Shown: in pieces, positions 1-10,320 of the stretch
How positions within the stretch are numbered: the stretch's first letter is position 1
How the letters are laid out: each line of letters opens with the position of its first letter
Source of the DNA: Perkinsus marinus ATCC 50983
Lineage: Eukaryota > Perkinsozoa > Perkinsida > Perkinsidae
DNA: 38,694 nucleotides
Assembly (NCBI RefSeq): GCF_000006405.1
Contig: NW_003211555.1
Span: 3,476-42,169, forward strand
Direction of reading: 5' to 3'
The notes under the pieces: generated by a model
Seen by the model: the letters and a program-made list of their open reading frames with translations, nothing else
Databases searched by the model: none
Told to the model about the DNA's origin: nothing
Made by a program: the position numbers and the translations under genes

Positions 1-1414
1 ATGATTACGGTGGGAAACTACGTGTTTCGGACGACGGTAACTCTATAGAGAATGGTCCGGAGTATTCTAAGCTGGTCTATGTTTCTCTCAAGAACTTGGT
101 ACCGGCTAGAGCCTTACAATCTCTCATCTATGACCACTATGAAAAAGGTACTAGAGTCTATCAGGATACCAACGGTGACTTTGTGACCATGCCTGCTAGT
201 ACTGATGGCACTGATCAGTCTAAAATCACCCTACGCCGAGCCAAACAGCTAGTTGCTGGTAAGTTTTCATCTAGCTCTAATGACCTCATTCGGGAAGATT
301 GTCCACCACTTCCGCATAGTGAAGAACTCCCACTGTCTCCGAGGTCTAATGGTTCGGCCGGTTCTATCGATTGTCAGGATTCAGCAGCAGTCGAAGCCTC
401 TAGTTCGGTGCAGCCACCAGAAGTTCTAGATAGTGGAGGGACCAGTTCAACACCTTCCAGAGCCGTAAGTTCTACTCACTGATGTTACATCATCCACACC
501 AGGGGGACGTATAAATCCTACTCTGAGATTCGGTGTCTCTGTTCGTAGTGATGTTCATCTACGACAAGGTTGGTTGGTGATCTCTACGGCTCCTACCTAT
601 CAAGGGCTTGCTTCTGTTGTTGAAGACGCTAACGACTCTGACACGGTTGTCATACGTCCTCTTCGTCTTCAACCTGGTGGTGCTGGTGAGTTGTCTACCT
701 TGGACGACGATGTCATTCACGAGGTTCAAAGGAACGAACTAATCTTCGTGACTTCCTCTTCAAGACCCCTTACACGATCATTACTTGAGAAGGTCACCAA
801 TCTGCTCACCCATATAGGGTCTAATTAATAGAGTCTATCCATGTCTACATGCTTATCGGTTTCACTCAGTTATAGTGATCATAACCATCTCGTCTATATA
901 TGTATCAGTCTTGTATGCGGTAGAGCATGTATTCACGACTCTATTTTCCAATTAAGATATGCACTATCACATTCATATTGTGATTTGAGCATTGTCTATT
1001 TCATCTAAGCGCGAGTCATGCGCTCTTTATGACACAATACCCGTCCATGGTATGCTTGTACATTTCGCTCGCCATTACGATCTATTTTTAGCTATTTGTC
1101 CACCACTCCGTTCATTGGATAAATAAGCTGTGATCCAAGATCCACAGTTGTCTAAGTCTCTTTTAGTCTCTATAGTTCTAGGTGTCAACTCTATCATGTC
1201 TACCCTACAGAAGGATCTATATTATCCCCTAGGGGATGCTGAGGATAAGGTTCTAACTGAAACTAGAGTTAAGGTCTGGGATAAGAATCCCAAAACTCTA
1301 GCTTTCAATGTTGATTCTCTACCCGACCTGAAGGTCTATTAGGCTGATGACAGTTTTCTAAGCGTAGGAAGTCTACTCTTCAGACGTCTATGTGCAGTTC
1401 AAGGAGGTCCTGGG

Positions 1415-2104
1415 TTGAGAGAACTATCGCTACATCATCTACCTTATCTACCTGTAATTTCACCTAAGATCTATAATGACTATGAGACGGCTCTATTTGA
1501 AGTGGAACTTATGGATAGTCTATCCGTCAATAAGGTCCTATGGTTATCTATCCCCTATCATCTAAGACAGTTCATCGGCAGTGGTTATCTAGATCCAACT
1601 CAAGTAGATCTATCTAAATATACTGATCTAGCCAACTACACTGACGTTGTCTACGAGCAGGAGGCTGACAATTCTATATCTACGATTGCCGAGTTTCTGC
1701 GCTTAACCGCTGTGGTTGGTCTACTCGGGTTCGTCTATCGTGACTTAGAATCTATTATGTCGGAGCCTCTACTCAAGAGGCATCCTATGTCTATAGCCAC
1801 CATACGAGTTAGGCCTCTAGGGGATACCTTATTCTACTCCTGTCTACGCATGTCGGCTATGATCAAGAACAGTCTACTACCCTGTATATTCCATAAGATC
1901 GACGATAATCACTCTATATGTGATCTATTGGCATTGGACCCTAGTTCTAGAGATTATATGGCCCTAGGAAATCGCATTGGAGCAGCGATTCATGGTGTCA
2001 TCACTTCCAATGCGTGGGCTCTAGACTTGGTTCGTATAAACGAGTCTAATCCCGACATTCTACATATTCTAGAAGTATCTACGGAGAAGTATTATGATGC
2101 CTAA
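1415..2104 (+). CDS. Hypothetical protein of the TCTA-rich element
   Basis: This is the longest uninterrupted reading stretch of the left block, about 229 codons. The first ATG in it is at 1511, so the true start is uncertain. The product is mixed hydrophilic and aliphatic, with a hydrophobic stretch near the middle around the residues LTAVVGLLGFVY. I recognise no family. The reading stretch carries dozens of TCTA tetramers falling in all codon phases, so base composition rather than codon choice shapes it. It may be an accessory gene of the element. Confidence 0.35.
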   Translation: MRELSLHHLPYLPVISPKIYNDYETALFEVELMDSLSVNKVLWLSIPYHLRQFIGSGYLDPTQVDLSKYTDLANYTDVVYEQEADNSISTIAEFLRLTAVVGLLGFVYRDLESIMSEPLLKRHPMSIATIRVRPLGDTLFYSCLRMSAMIKNSLLPCIFHKIDDNHSICDLLALDPSSRDYMALGNRIGAAIHGVITSNAWALDLVRINESNPDILHILEVSTEKYYDA

Positions 2105-2222
2105 GTATCTATGGGGATAAGTATCTATAGGGATAAGTAAGTATCTATGATAAGTAAGTATCTATGATGATTAAGTATCTATGATGATTAAGTATCTATG
2201 ATGATTAAGTATCTATTTTATT
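2103..2222 (+). repeat. Short tandem repeat, 17-nt unit
   Basis: Several direct copies of a unit close to AAGTATCTATGATGATT follow the 1415-2104 frame. The first copies are degenerate (AAGTATCTATGGGGAT and similar) and the last three nearly identical. Each unit contains TCTA. Confidence 0.85.
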
Positions 2223-2692
2223 TGATTTAGCATATTAGATTATGCTTTTAGATATTGCTATTCGAACAACCTTCTAGTCTATCTTGTTAGTTAATTAAGA
2301 TATTCTAATGTGTTAAATGAATCTACTAGAAGTATTTAGTATTCATTTGCGGGGTATGTGCTGTCCCATCGTGGCAGCGCGACAAAGATCTCGCTCGCCT
2401 CGTATTCTATTGTTGAACTATAATATTATTATTCTCGCTCGGATGCATCTATCTAACGGTTTTGGATACTAGAAACGGTTAGATCCCGTCTCTGGTTTTC
2501 TGTAAGCTAGTAGCTAGTAAGCTAGGAAGTTAGTATTCTAGTTGGTAATTGTTAGACTGGACTGAGTCCAGTGACTGATTGTGTGATCTGCTACCTCATC
2601 CTAACTCTAGTTCTACTTGAGTTAACCAGTCCTCACTAGTATCGCATCGTAATCTCTATTGCCTCACCTGATCGTGTTACAAGCTACACGGG

Positions 2693-2896
2693 ATGTTACT
2701 TAGATCTGGAATGAAATTGTCTAACCGTGATCGCTGTGCATTTCCTCATGATTCAACAGGTTTAACTCCCTCTACACCTCCGTCTAACGACGCGACTGAA
2801 CCACCAAGAAGTACATCTACTTCAAGACCACTACTGATTTTTTCTAGTTCTACTCTAAGTCGTCCCGTACACGACTTGTCGTGGGCGAACGCTTAA
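2693..2896 (+). CDS. Small Ser/Thr/Pro-rich open frame at right end of the TCTA block
   Basis: About 67 codons from an ATG, rich in Ser, Thr and Pro, still inside the TCTA-dense composition. It is followed at 2957 by a second short ATG frame of similar composition. Position after a long untranslated stretch would fit the 5' part of an element's first gene, but no domain is visible. Confidence 0.25.
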   Translation: MLLRSGMKLSNRDRCAFPHDSTGLTPSTPPSNDATEPPRSTSTSRPLLIFSSSTLSRPVHDLSWANA

Positions 2897-3035
2897 TTTA
2901 ATGGCGCGCGGTAATATCGATCTCCTCTTCCACTCCCCTCTAGTTGAACTCTCGCAATGCCGTCTAACTCCACCCCCATGCAAGATTCCATCCCTTTTGA
3001 TCGGAGGCTAGCCGAGGCCCGACGCATACTACAGA

Positions 3036-3622
3036 AGTGAGAAGGCAGAATCTTTGCGCACTCGGAAGATTTTCTCACCACCTCAGGTATCCCGACAGAG
3101 TACCTGTGATAGTGGAGAAGGCTGAGCGTTCAGACCTTCCTGAGATCGAGAAAAAGAAATTCCTTGTCCCGGGAACTATGCTGTGTGGGGAGTTCAAGTA
3201 AGCTACGAAAATTGGCTTCTTTCGTGCGACATGTGCGTACACTGTTAAATTGTCATTGATTGTGAAAACCACAGCTAAGGGGTAATAACCGGAACTCCAT
3301 TGCACACGATAACTCCTGAATAGTCGACACATCTATCCATCTCTCTCTTTCCCCTTGTGCGACTGTTATCACGGACAAAGACCAGCAGCACCAGGAATGG
3401 TTGATATCTCTTCATAAGACATACAGTATGTTTTCGTGTCGTTCACGACACTTGCACCCTGCATACACTGTTGATGTTGGCACTGAATGCCTTGCGGCGG
3501 CATTACGCTACTTCTCATAAGCGGATCGTGGGACAACACAGTGTAAATCTGCATCGTCGAAACTGCCGTCCGAAATTGATTCTCCTCTCCGTGAATGTGA
3601 TTTCTTCACCCACTAAATTGGT
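3036..3622. other. No gene seen
   Basis: Only short shadow frames on both strands. No recognisable protein, RNA or strong repeat was found. Confidence 0.5.
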
Positions 3623-3794
3623 CTAGTGTGGGAATATATGCGCATGGTCAACTACATGTGGTGCTAGGAATACGGAAATTTTGAACAACTATCGTTGATT
3701 TTTGTATACCTATACCAAAAATCGTGTGATTTTTCATATTATGGTGAGGAAACCTACGAGCTCAGTTGAGGAAACCAGACATATATTCCCATAC
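3623..3794 (-). repeat. Introner-like repeat, copy 1 (reverse orientation)
   Basis: Read on the minus strand this 172-nt copy starts GTATGGGAATATATGT, carries the CTCAACTGAGCT then GGTTTCCTCAC box, and ends with TTGACCATGCGCATAT followed by CCCACACTAG. It belongs to the family with copies at 7022, 7420, 8807 and 11033. The ends are GT and AG, as in an intron. No flanking exon has been identified here. Confidence 0.6.
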
Positions 3795-3986
3795 TGATTG
3801 GTCGCTTTAACCACCGATAAGATTTCTTAAAAATATAAAAACCTTCTTAGAATTTAAAAATTTCCCGTAAGTTGTTCAGTAAGTATTGTTTTAAAACTCA
3901 GTCCTCGACCTCAGTTCATCCAAGTCGATTGCCTTGATGATTTTTCAGGTATATAGTACACAAGCACATCACACAAGCTGTTGAGA

Positions 3987-4220
3987 ATGGCAGTGAACGG
4001 GGAATTCAGGGAATCTCTGCTGAGCAAACCATCTATTTATTTGTTAAGAATAGAACGCCACGGACGGGTGAATCCGATCGATTTCAGAAGAGCCGCCGTG
4101 TTCGAAATAATGAAATTAGGTTCGATGATGTCGGAGTTGTACGATGCTCATAAGGATGAGGATGGCTTTCTCTATCTCACATATTCAGCTGAGAATACTT
4201 TAGGGGGCAGGGCTGTGTGA
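3987..4220 (+). CDS. Hypothetical 77-residue protein
   Basis: An ATG frame of 78 codons including the stop. The C-terminal part contains [14 protein letters not shown], an acidic-then-aromatic stretch that looks protein-like rather than random. No signal peptide or membrane segment is visible. It could be a single exon of a longer gene or a chance frame. Confidence 0.3.
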   Translation: MAVNGEFRESLLSKPSIYLLRIERHGRVNPIDFRRAAVFEIMKLGSMMSELYDAHKDEDGFLYLTYSAENTLGGRAV

Positions 4221-4394
4221 AGCAGCGGAGGAGTGGTATGACTACATTTACCCATAATGCTTTTAGGATGTTGTTTTACATTGCATGTTGTTGAAATTGC
4301 TGAAGTCTAGGTCTAAGACTGTGAAATAGTTGTCAGTTCTTAGTGGTATGGGAGGGAGCCTTGATATAATAAGGAATAATTGCTGTGATGGGGT

Positions 4395-4460
4395 GGGTGA
4401 TGTTATATCCACCTGCCGACCCGGGTTCGATTCTTCGATGGGGCATCGACCTTTTATTGC
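4395..4460 (+). repeat. tRNA-like B-box relic
   Basis: Contains GGGTTCGATTC, matching the pol III B box consensus, but no cloverleaf can be closed around it: acceptor and T-stem pairing fail. Best read as a decayed tRNA or tRNA-derived SINE. Confidence 0.35.
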
Positions 4461-4986
4461 TGGTTTATTTTTCAATGTTATTATCACCCATGCGGCGTCT
4501 AGATACTATTAATGTGAACGAATAATGGTTTGGTTGTAGTACACTAAATGGGAACTCAATATCAAACAAGCTCGTTACTTGGTTATGATTCCTTAACCAT
4601 TCAGGAGATATATGCGAGGACCATCGCTGTAGTTTTATCACCACCGAACCATCGTAGTTGTCAGAAGCCCTTGTATCATGTACAGCAGCATGATAGAGCG
4701 AGACTATCCAAAGTCAATAACATTACTATACTGTAGTAATATATGCTAATTTCATTATAAAATTAACAGTGATGATGATAACAATAGGTAGCAATGTGCC
4801 CTATAGAGAGAATATCACTTCTTGTGTTGTCTGATCTCTTCAACTAAGCCATCTCGTATAGCGACTGTTTTCTGTGAAAAATTCAATCCTTTTTAGACGG
4901 ATCGAATCTTGATTACAATTTAGTAGAAACACTTCATAATTTTCATTCGACGGTTTGGAAGTTTTGGCCTGCCTTGTTAACTTGAT

Positions 4987-5115
4987 GGAGTTTCACGACT
5001 CGTTTCACGTGAACTGGTGTAAAACTCGGTGAAAAACACGATATTCACACTACGCAGTAGTCGTGAAATATCTTTTTCACTAGTGTTTTTCATATCACTA
5101 GGGTGGTGAAACTCC
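4987..5115 (+). mobile_element. MITE, left arm, GGAGTTTCAC termini
   Basis: A 129-bp element beginning GGAGTTTCAC and ending GTGAAACTCC, so it has its own terminal inverted repeats. An inverted copy of about 80 percent identity by eye lies at 5772-5899 and a shorter relative at 6014-6080. No transposase is encoded. It is a non-autonomous DNA transposon of unassigned superfamily. Confidence 0.75.
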
Positions 5116-5771
5116 AATGAAATCGTGATGAATGTCATCACCCAATAGTTGTTCTGTTTTAACTATTTTTATGAGGATTCGACCCGGACTATATCGGAGC
5201 TCCATCAATACGGGCTTATTGCACAGAGCTGTCCCTGGAGTACACGTACTACTAACAATAACAGGAGGGTTTGCAACCCGCCGGCTCAGGGTTACTCAAT
5301 TCGGACTTTCACATCGTGGTGGCAAAAATGGGTAGATGGTAGCAACCCTGAGGATTGGACCAGAAAGGCTACTGCTAACTTTCTTCGCTCTCAGAAAGTA
5401 GTGGGAATAGTGGTTTTCTTCTCTGCTGAGCTCTGTACTTGACCTCATAAGCTCTGTTGCTGCACTAGGTGTAGTTCGGAGTGGCCTAGCCGTACAGAGA
5501 ATTTGTACGTCTTGTCAGATCGATCCGTATATACTAGAACAAGCAGATCTGGAGAACTGGAGACGATGGTAATAAGATGAGCTGGTTTTGGGGAGGTTCT
5601 GTGGACTTGTGGAACACAGCTCAACACAGAAGATGTCCGTATTATGTAGGAGTTTTGGAGGTATTAGCAGAAAAATCACAGCTTAGCTTAGTAGTGGGAC
5701 AGCTGGATAATGGGAGAGCGCAAATGGGACAGCCAATTGTGTTGAATACTGCACTTGCTCGGTGATAGAAT
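5116..5771. other. Spacer between two inverted MITE copies
   Basis: About 650 bp framed by inverted MITE copies. A 97-codon plus-strand frame (5149-5442, first part Trp- and Asn-rich) and a 62-codon frame (5577-5765) are open but resemble no family I recognise. The spacer could be the interior of a larger foldback element or ordinary DNA between two insertions. Confidence 0.4.
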
Positions 5772-5899
5772 GGAGTTTCACCCTAGTGATATGAAAAAAG
5801 CACTAGTGAAAAACATATTTTATGACTACTGCATACGGAGGATATCGGGTTTTTCACAGAGTATCACGCCACTTCACGTAAAACGGGTCGTGAAACTCC
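5772..5899 (-). mobile_element. MITE, right arm, inverted copy
   Basis: A 128-bp copy of the 4987-5115 element in opposite orientation, with the same GGAGTTTCAC/GTGAAACTCC ends. Alignment by eye along the whole length gives roughly 80 percent identity. Confidence 0.75.
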
Positions 5900-6013
5900 A
5901 ATAATTATAAACATATTATCTTTTCATGGTAATACAATGTTTGTTATCAAAATCAGTATTGGTAGTATATACTGCCCTTAGTCCATATATAAAATTAAGT
6001 TCTGTTACTTATT

Positions 6014-6080
6014 GGAGTTTCATATGAAGTAGCGTAATACTCTGTGAAAAACTCGATTTTCACATCACGGGTGAAACTCC
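6014..6080 (-). mobile_element. Short MITE of the same family
   Basis: A 67-bp internally deleted relative with GGAGTTTCAT and GTGAAACTCC ends and the shared box CTCTGTGAAAAACTCGAT. It is flanked by TATT and AATA, so a TA target duplication is possible. Confidence 0.7.
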
Positions 6081-6509
6081 AATATTATCAATAACGTTAA
6101 AGTCAGCGATTAGAAAGTTGATTCATCACCTCTCTATGTTGTGTCAAATTTTCGGTCGTCCACGTATGCGAGTAGTAGTTTTGTAGATCTTTTCAATCTC
6201 AAGTTCAACAAGCGAAAGAACAAATCAGATACATGAAATTTGATTTTCGACGAGTGAAAGGAGTTTTTCACGAAATGAAAGTTCAAATTCGAAATGAAAG
6301 TTCTAATTCGTAAATGAAATTTATGAATTCGGAAACGCAAGTTCAAATTTCGACCAATGAAAGGTGTAGAACGATCTTGAGCTTCCACATCTGGTTGTGA
6401 GAGAAATTATATAGTCGGTATACCGCATTGTTGACTATCACCGATGACCGTAACTATGTGTGAACTCTTTAAGTAGATGATTATGTTATTGTTGGTGTCG
6501 GTCAGGTTT

Positions 6510-6749
6510 ATGACAGAGGTTCAATATTTCGCGGGTGATAGAGAGAAAGTCTCTTTGAAGGAACGTATAGAAAAAGCACGGGAGTTAGCTGCGACCAAGC
6601 ATCAGGTGGAGTTGATAGTTGTTAACACAGTGGGTATTTTGTTGTATAGTAGGCCAAGTTGGACAAGCTCAGGAGACACTATCCACTTGGGGAATGAGGT
6701 CATGTGCACTTCGACAATGTTTCTGAGGAGGTTCTGGTTTGGGTTTTAA
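6510..6749 (+). CDS. Hypothetical frame, possible upstream exon of the RING gene
   Basis: ATG frame of 80 codons. The first part is charged and helical (KERIEKARELAATKHQ) and looks coding. The last part, over the possible donor GTGGAGTT, looks less so. It lies just upstream of the membrane-anchored RING gene on the same strand, separated by a tRNA-like relic and an introner-like repeat, so it may be a 5' exon of that gene. I could not close the splice phase, so this stays a guess. Confidence 0.3.
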   Translation: MTEVQYFAGDREKVSLKERIEKARELAATKHQVELIVVNTVGILLYSRPSWTSSGDTIHLGNEVMCTSTMFLRRFWFGF

Positions 6750-6754
6750 ATGCC

Positions 6755-6830
6755 TCTGCTGGGAATCGAACCTGGGTCCTCGTCGATGACCCAGTTCGCA
6801 TGTTTAACACGGTGTTGTGGTAGGTTCTCT
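6755..6830 (-). repeat. tRNA-like B-box relic
   Basis: On the minus strand it contains CCCAGGTTCGATTCCCAG, a near-intact T-arm with a B box, but acceptor and D-stem do not pair. Probably a decayed tRNA-derived SINE. Confidence 0.4.
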
Positions 6831-7021
6831 GTTGACGGTAGCGGTAGAAAGCCGAAACTTTCATACTAGTGTACATTGACGATGTATGGAGAGTAGTGTT
6901 TCAAGGGGTATTCTAGTCGGTAGTTGAGGCATTCATACGGTCGTGTTCCGACTGGGTATGTCGTAGCCTACAGCATTGCGTCAATGGGACTTCTTTTAGA
7001 AAGTGATCAGGTTGGTATAGG

Positions 7022-7219
7022 GTAGTTGGTTCAGTATTTGGATCTATGTTTGTTTTTTTCAGCTGGTAATTTCTAATTATAGAAGTTCACATAAGAATTC
7101 AGGTAAAAATGTACAAAAACCAATGAGAATTTACCAAAATTACCTCAGAATTTTACATTGTCACCAACACATATAGTTGACCATGTGCATATCTCCCCCC
7201 ACACTGTATGAACCTGCAG
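7022..7219 (+). repeat. Introner-like repeat, copy 2
   Basis: A 198-nt copy starting GTAGTTGGTTCAGTATTTGG, with the TTCAGCTG box, the CAATGAGAATTT box, the 3' box GACCATGTGCATAT and a terminal ACCTGCAG acceptor. The next base starts the membrane-segment exon of the RING gene, so the repeat occupies the intron position exactly. Confidence 0.65.
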
Positions 7220-8742
7220 TCTTTTTCCATCATCATTTTTCACACGCGACGATATCGGCCTTATCGACACCAGTTCCTACTCTTCCAGCTGAGTCGAGAT
7301 ATGCGGAAGTTACGGTATCATCAGTTTTAGTGTTGCTTGCAGCGGTCATCGTTTCTACTGCCTGTTTTTACACACTATTTCGCATAGGGCGCGCTGCATG
7401 GCAAAGGGATATTCATATGGTAGTAGTGATAACTGTGTGGGAATATATGTTTGATTTTCTCAACTGAGCTAGGGGGTTTCCTCACGCCTCGGGGTGGAAG
7501 TATGCGAAAACCAACGACGGTTTTCTGCGAACTCCTCATAAGATGGGGTTGAACATGTGCATATTTTCGCTCCGCACTGAGTGGTGATGCTTCGGTGGTT
7601 TGTCGATTTAGGGAAATTCTGAGGGGACGTTAGTAGTCGCGAGTTGCGATTCTTGTGGAAGAGAGCAATACGTTCCTGGGCGGGGCTCAGCAGTAGTAGG
7701 CTTCACGTGTTTTGGATGCGGACGGCCGAATCCGTTACCATGGGTAGGCTATCATGGGGAAGGGCGCAGGTTCGATCCCTGCAGGTGGCATCTGAACCGG
7801 ATGATCAGGGGAGACCTTTGATGGAATACGATTTCATTCGTGTGAATGATACATTCTATAGGGTTGACAATGAACATGAACACCGTGATGATTTAACCCG
7901 GGTAAAACCGTCCGTAAACACATGTCAATACCCCCCATGTCTGAGGTGATACCAATAACACCGATCGTGGTGGGTCGAAGGTCCAGTGTGGACACCCAAG
8001 CAGAGGAAGAAGAGGAAGTACCGGTCTGCACTATATGCATGGTAGACGTCAATCTAGTGGGCATTCAAGTTGATTGAGATAACACCCTTTGAAATGAGGT
8101 TTGAAAATCTGTTATATTTTTTTTGCATGTAGAAATGTGGACTGTGGGATTCGATCCTGCGGCCTATTTCGAGATGAGGGGGGGTGAATCACCGTGACAG
8201 AGTATATTTTGGTATATAGTACTTTACCGATTTCCGATTGTCTCCCTTCCTTTTTGCCTTTTCTCAAACAATTGGGAAACAGCGGGACGTGCAAGCCGTT
8301 ACTGGGATTCGAACCTGGATCACAATGGTTTGTAAAGCGGCGCGCTTCCATTAGGCTATTACTTCTCTGTATATCTTACGTGTTTCAGGATGCTCCTGGT
8401 AACTCTGTCGTCCTCCCTTGTGCTCACGGTGGGATGTGTATCAGCTGTATCACCGCTATAAAACGGTCAGGTCGGTCCCTTCATACTATCCACTATGTAT
8501 GTTGTTTTTTCATGCAAATGCATTAAATTTAATTTCTGGCTATATAATCTCTCAGCATGATGAATGTATTATTTATAATAAGTATACACTGGGAGTTTGG
8601 TTGGCCGCATCGAGCTTCCGGTAGATGATTTAGCATAGTACTTGTATGCTATGCTTCAGACCATCCGTATTGCCCACAGTGTCGAGCACCGATCCAGAGG
8701 GCTGTTCGCCTCGACGAAATCAACAACAGAGTTGCCAAGTAA
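7220..8742 (+). CDS. Membrane-anchored RING-HC E3 ubiquitin ligase
   Basis: Spliced exons 7220-7419, 7785-7901, 7946-8041, 8389-8470 and 8660-8742; phases close at every junction. The N-terminal exon encodes one membrane segment (VTVSSVLVLLAAVIVSTACF). After an acidic stretch (AEEEEEVPV) the C-terminus is a perfect C3HC4 RING: C-x2-C-x11-C-x-H-x3-C-x2-C-x11-C-x2-C, with the core LPCAHGGMC and the last pair CPQC. Such proteins transfer ubiquitin from E2 enzymes to targets at a membrane; the membrane is unknown. The 5' end is unresolved: an in-frame ATG at 7183 lies inside an introner-like repeat, so an upstream exon is more likely. Introns are 365, 44, 347 and 189 nt. The long ones carry repeats, unlike the mini-introns elsewhere. 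The stop at 8740-8742 follows NNRVAK. Confidence 0.85.
7420..7581 (+). repeat. Introner-like repeat, copy 3, inside RING intron 1
   Basis: Begins at the intron donor GTAGTAGTGATAACTG, continues with GGAATATATGTTTG, CTCAACTGAGCT and GGTTTCCTCAC, and ends with TTGAACATGTGCATAT and a CACTGAG. The host intron runs on to 7784 through further repeat sequence. Confidence 0.6.
7700..7790 (+). repeat. tRNA-like relic supplying an intron acceptor
   Basis: GCAGGTTCGATCCCTGC forms a perfect five-pair T-arm with a B box, and a weak A-box-like GGCCGAATCCG lies upstream. The rest of the cloverleaf does not fold. The CTGCAG at the 3' side of the T-arm is the acceptor of RING intron 1. Confidence 0.45.
8140..8185 (-). 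repeat. tRNA-like B-box relic in RING intron 3
   Basis: Minus-strand AGGATCGAATCCCA is a B-box-like core. The same core occurs at about 27215 on the plus strand, suggesting one SINE family. Confidence 0.35.
8300..8375 (-). repeat. tRNA-like relic in RING intron 3
   Basis: Minus strand shows TAGCCTAATGG (A box) followed at tRNA-like spacing by AGGTTCGAATCCC (B box). T-stem and acceptor pairing are broken, so it is not a working tRNA gene. Confidence 0.45.
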
Positions 8743-8806
8743 AATGAGGGGATGTTCTAATTTGGTTGGTAAGACTCAAAATATGTCGATATTTGTAATA
8801 TCTTCA

Positions 8807-9104
8807 GTAGTATTGGACTATATATGTTCGCTTTCTTCAGCTGAGCTCAGGAGTTCCCTTCACTAACTATAGTAGAAGTTTACATATAAACTCGGGTGAA
8901 AATGTGGAGGAATCAATGAGAAAATTTTCCCGAAGTTTTCTCAGAATTTCCGTTTCCTCACTAATTATAGTAGCCGTTTACATACAAATTCGGGAAAAAT
9001 GTACAGAAATTAATGAGAATTTTTCCCAAGTTTTCTCAGAATTTTCGTTTTGTCACCAACATATATAATTGAACATATGCATATTCTCCCACTCTGCTCT
9101 TCAG
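8807..9104 (+). repeat. Introner-like repeat, copy 4 with internal duplication
   Basis: Starts GTAGTATTGGACTATATATG, has CTTCAGCTGAGCTCAGGAGT, then two tandem versions of a segment of about 100 nt containing CAATGAGAA and TTTTCTCAGAATT, and ends with TTGAACATATGCATAT and CTGCTCTTCAG. It follows the RING stop codon by 64 nt. A following exon has not been proven. Confidence 0.65.
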
Positions 9105-9404
9105 AGGCATCGAAATACAACTACCTCCGGGGCGAGCGCGATAGCTCCACCTCATGGCATCATGTATAAGTTGTCTCTTATGCTTGAATGTTGAGTTAAC
9201 TCTGTGGGGTCGTTAAGAAATTCCATGCAGAAAAAAGTGGAAAAAATCGTGGATTTTTTTGGCGATTTTAGAAGGATTCTGTGGCGAAGGAAATGGGAGG
9301 GTTTCTCAGCGACTTGCGACAATTTCGATTCTTCGATCGTTAAAATACGGTGTATGGTACAGGGGGATCGAATGAACTATATAATTAGCCATTTCGAGTG
9401 AGGA

Positions 9405-10320
9405 GTGTTTGTCTGTTTTTTATACATATATCAGGTCTGCTTCTATTGCATGGTCCGCGGCTATACTCCTATACTCTCGCTTGTCCGCCTTGTTGAAGGA
9501 GGAGTGGTTTATGGGAGAAAAATAAAACCCTATTATAGATATGAATCGTATAGATGTTCCACATGGCGCGGCTTGGGCGATATTTCCTAGTTTCTTGGAA
9601 GGTGTTATTTCAATTCCATGGCGAATAGAGTAGCAAATTCTCAAAGAAGTCTATCGTCCACTAAAAGGTCGGTGAGTAGTATAGCTACGGCTACTGATGT
9701 CGCCCCGTTGACGCAGCTTTATGATCTTCAGAAAAGGAGGAGACAGCGCGCGATGTAGGTATAGGTGGCAAGACGTAGAGCAAAATTGAGGCTGATTCAA
9801 AGAATGAACAAAATTTCGAACAAAATTTTGAATTTCGTGGAAGCGTTGGAGTGTAAAGCTCCGTGAAAAACAGCATTGGAGTATCACGACCGCCAGAAAC
9901 GGTACAGTTTTCACTTTTTTCTTACTTCCCTTTTGATTTACTCGTAGTATCCCTGTTCTCATCAGTCAAGCGTTGATCAGATGGATAAGTAGCAGAAAAA
10001 ATAGGAGTATAGCTGCTCTTAATTTTCTCATAATATAAAGTGATAGACGTCAATATATGGTTTATATCTATGCAGTGTTTCATCATATGTACATTTGGGA
10101 AGCATGAGCTCATCAATCGCGAACATTACTTGCATCTCGTACGGTCTTCAGAGACAACCAGCGTCGTATGGTGCCCGTTCACGGCGATTATTCATACTAC
10201 CCAGCCAGTGAGTACAGCGGAGCGACGCCTCCCGGCTTTGTCGTTACTTCACGTTCTTCATATGCTCCTGTACGTGCACTTCTCTTATCCTCGTAAATTC
10301 ACATATTTGATGTGTAGGTT
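9405..10320. other. No gene seen
   Basis: Only short frames on both strands with no domain. One fragment near 9846-9882 (TTGGAGTGTAAAGCTCCGTG) vaguely recalls the GGAGTTTCAC MITE ends. Confidence 0.4.

Larger units (their letters stand above)
1..3035 (+). mobile_element. TCTA-rich mobile-element-like block, probably a retroelement fossil
   Basis: The block is set apart from the rest of the window by extreme plus-strand enrichment of TCTA, which fades near 2970. It holds open stretches at about 3-482, 574-828, 1130-1342, 1415-2104 and 2693-2896, with an AT-rich untranslated part between 2105 and 2690. The segment at 574-828 has the look of the small beta-barrel that ends many retroelement polyproteins, and the 2105-2690 part could be a terminal repeat or leader. 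Neither is proven, and no reverse transcriptase or integrase core lies inside the window. The left end is cut by the window and the element looks incomplete, with several breaks. LTR-retroelement kinship is a tentative inference. Confidence 0.4.

Noticed and set aside
8300-8375. Functional tRNA gene on the minus strand
   Set aside because: A and B boxes are present but acceptor and T-stem pairing fail, and it lies inside a RING-gene intron.
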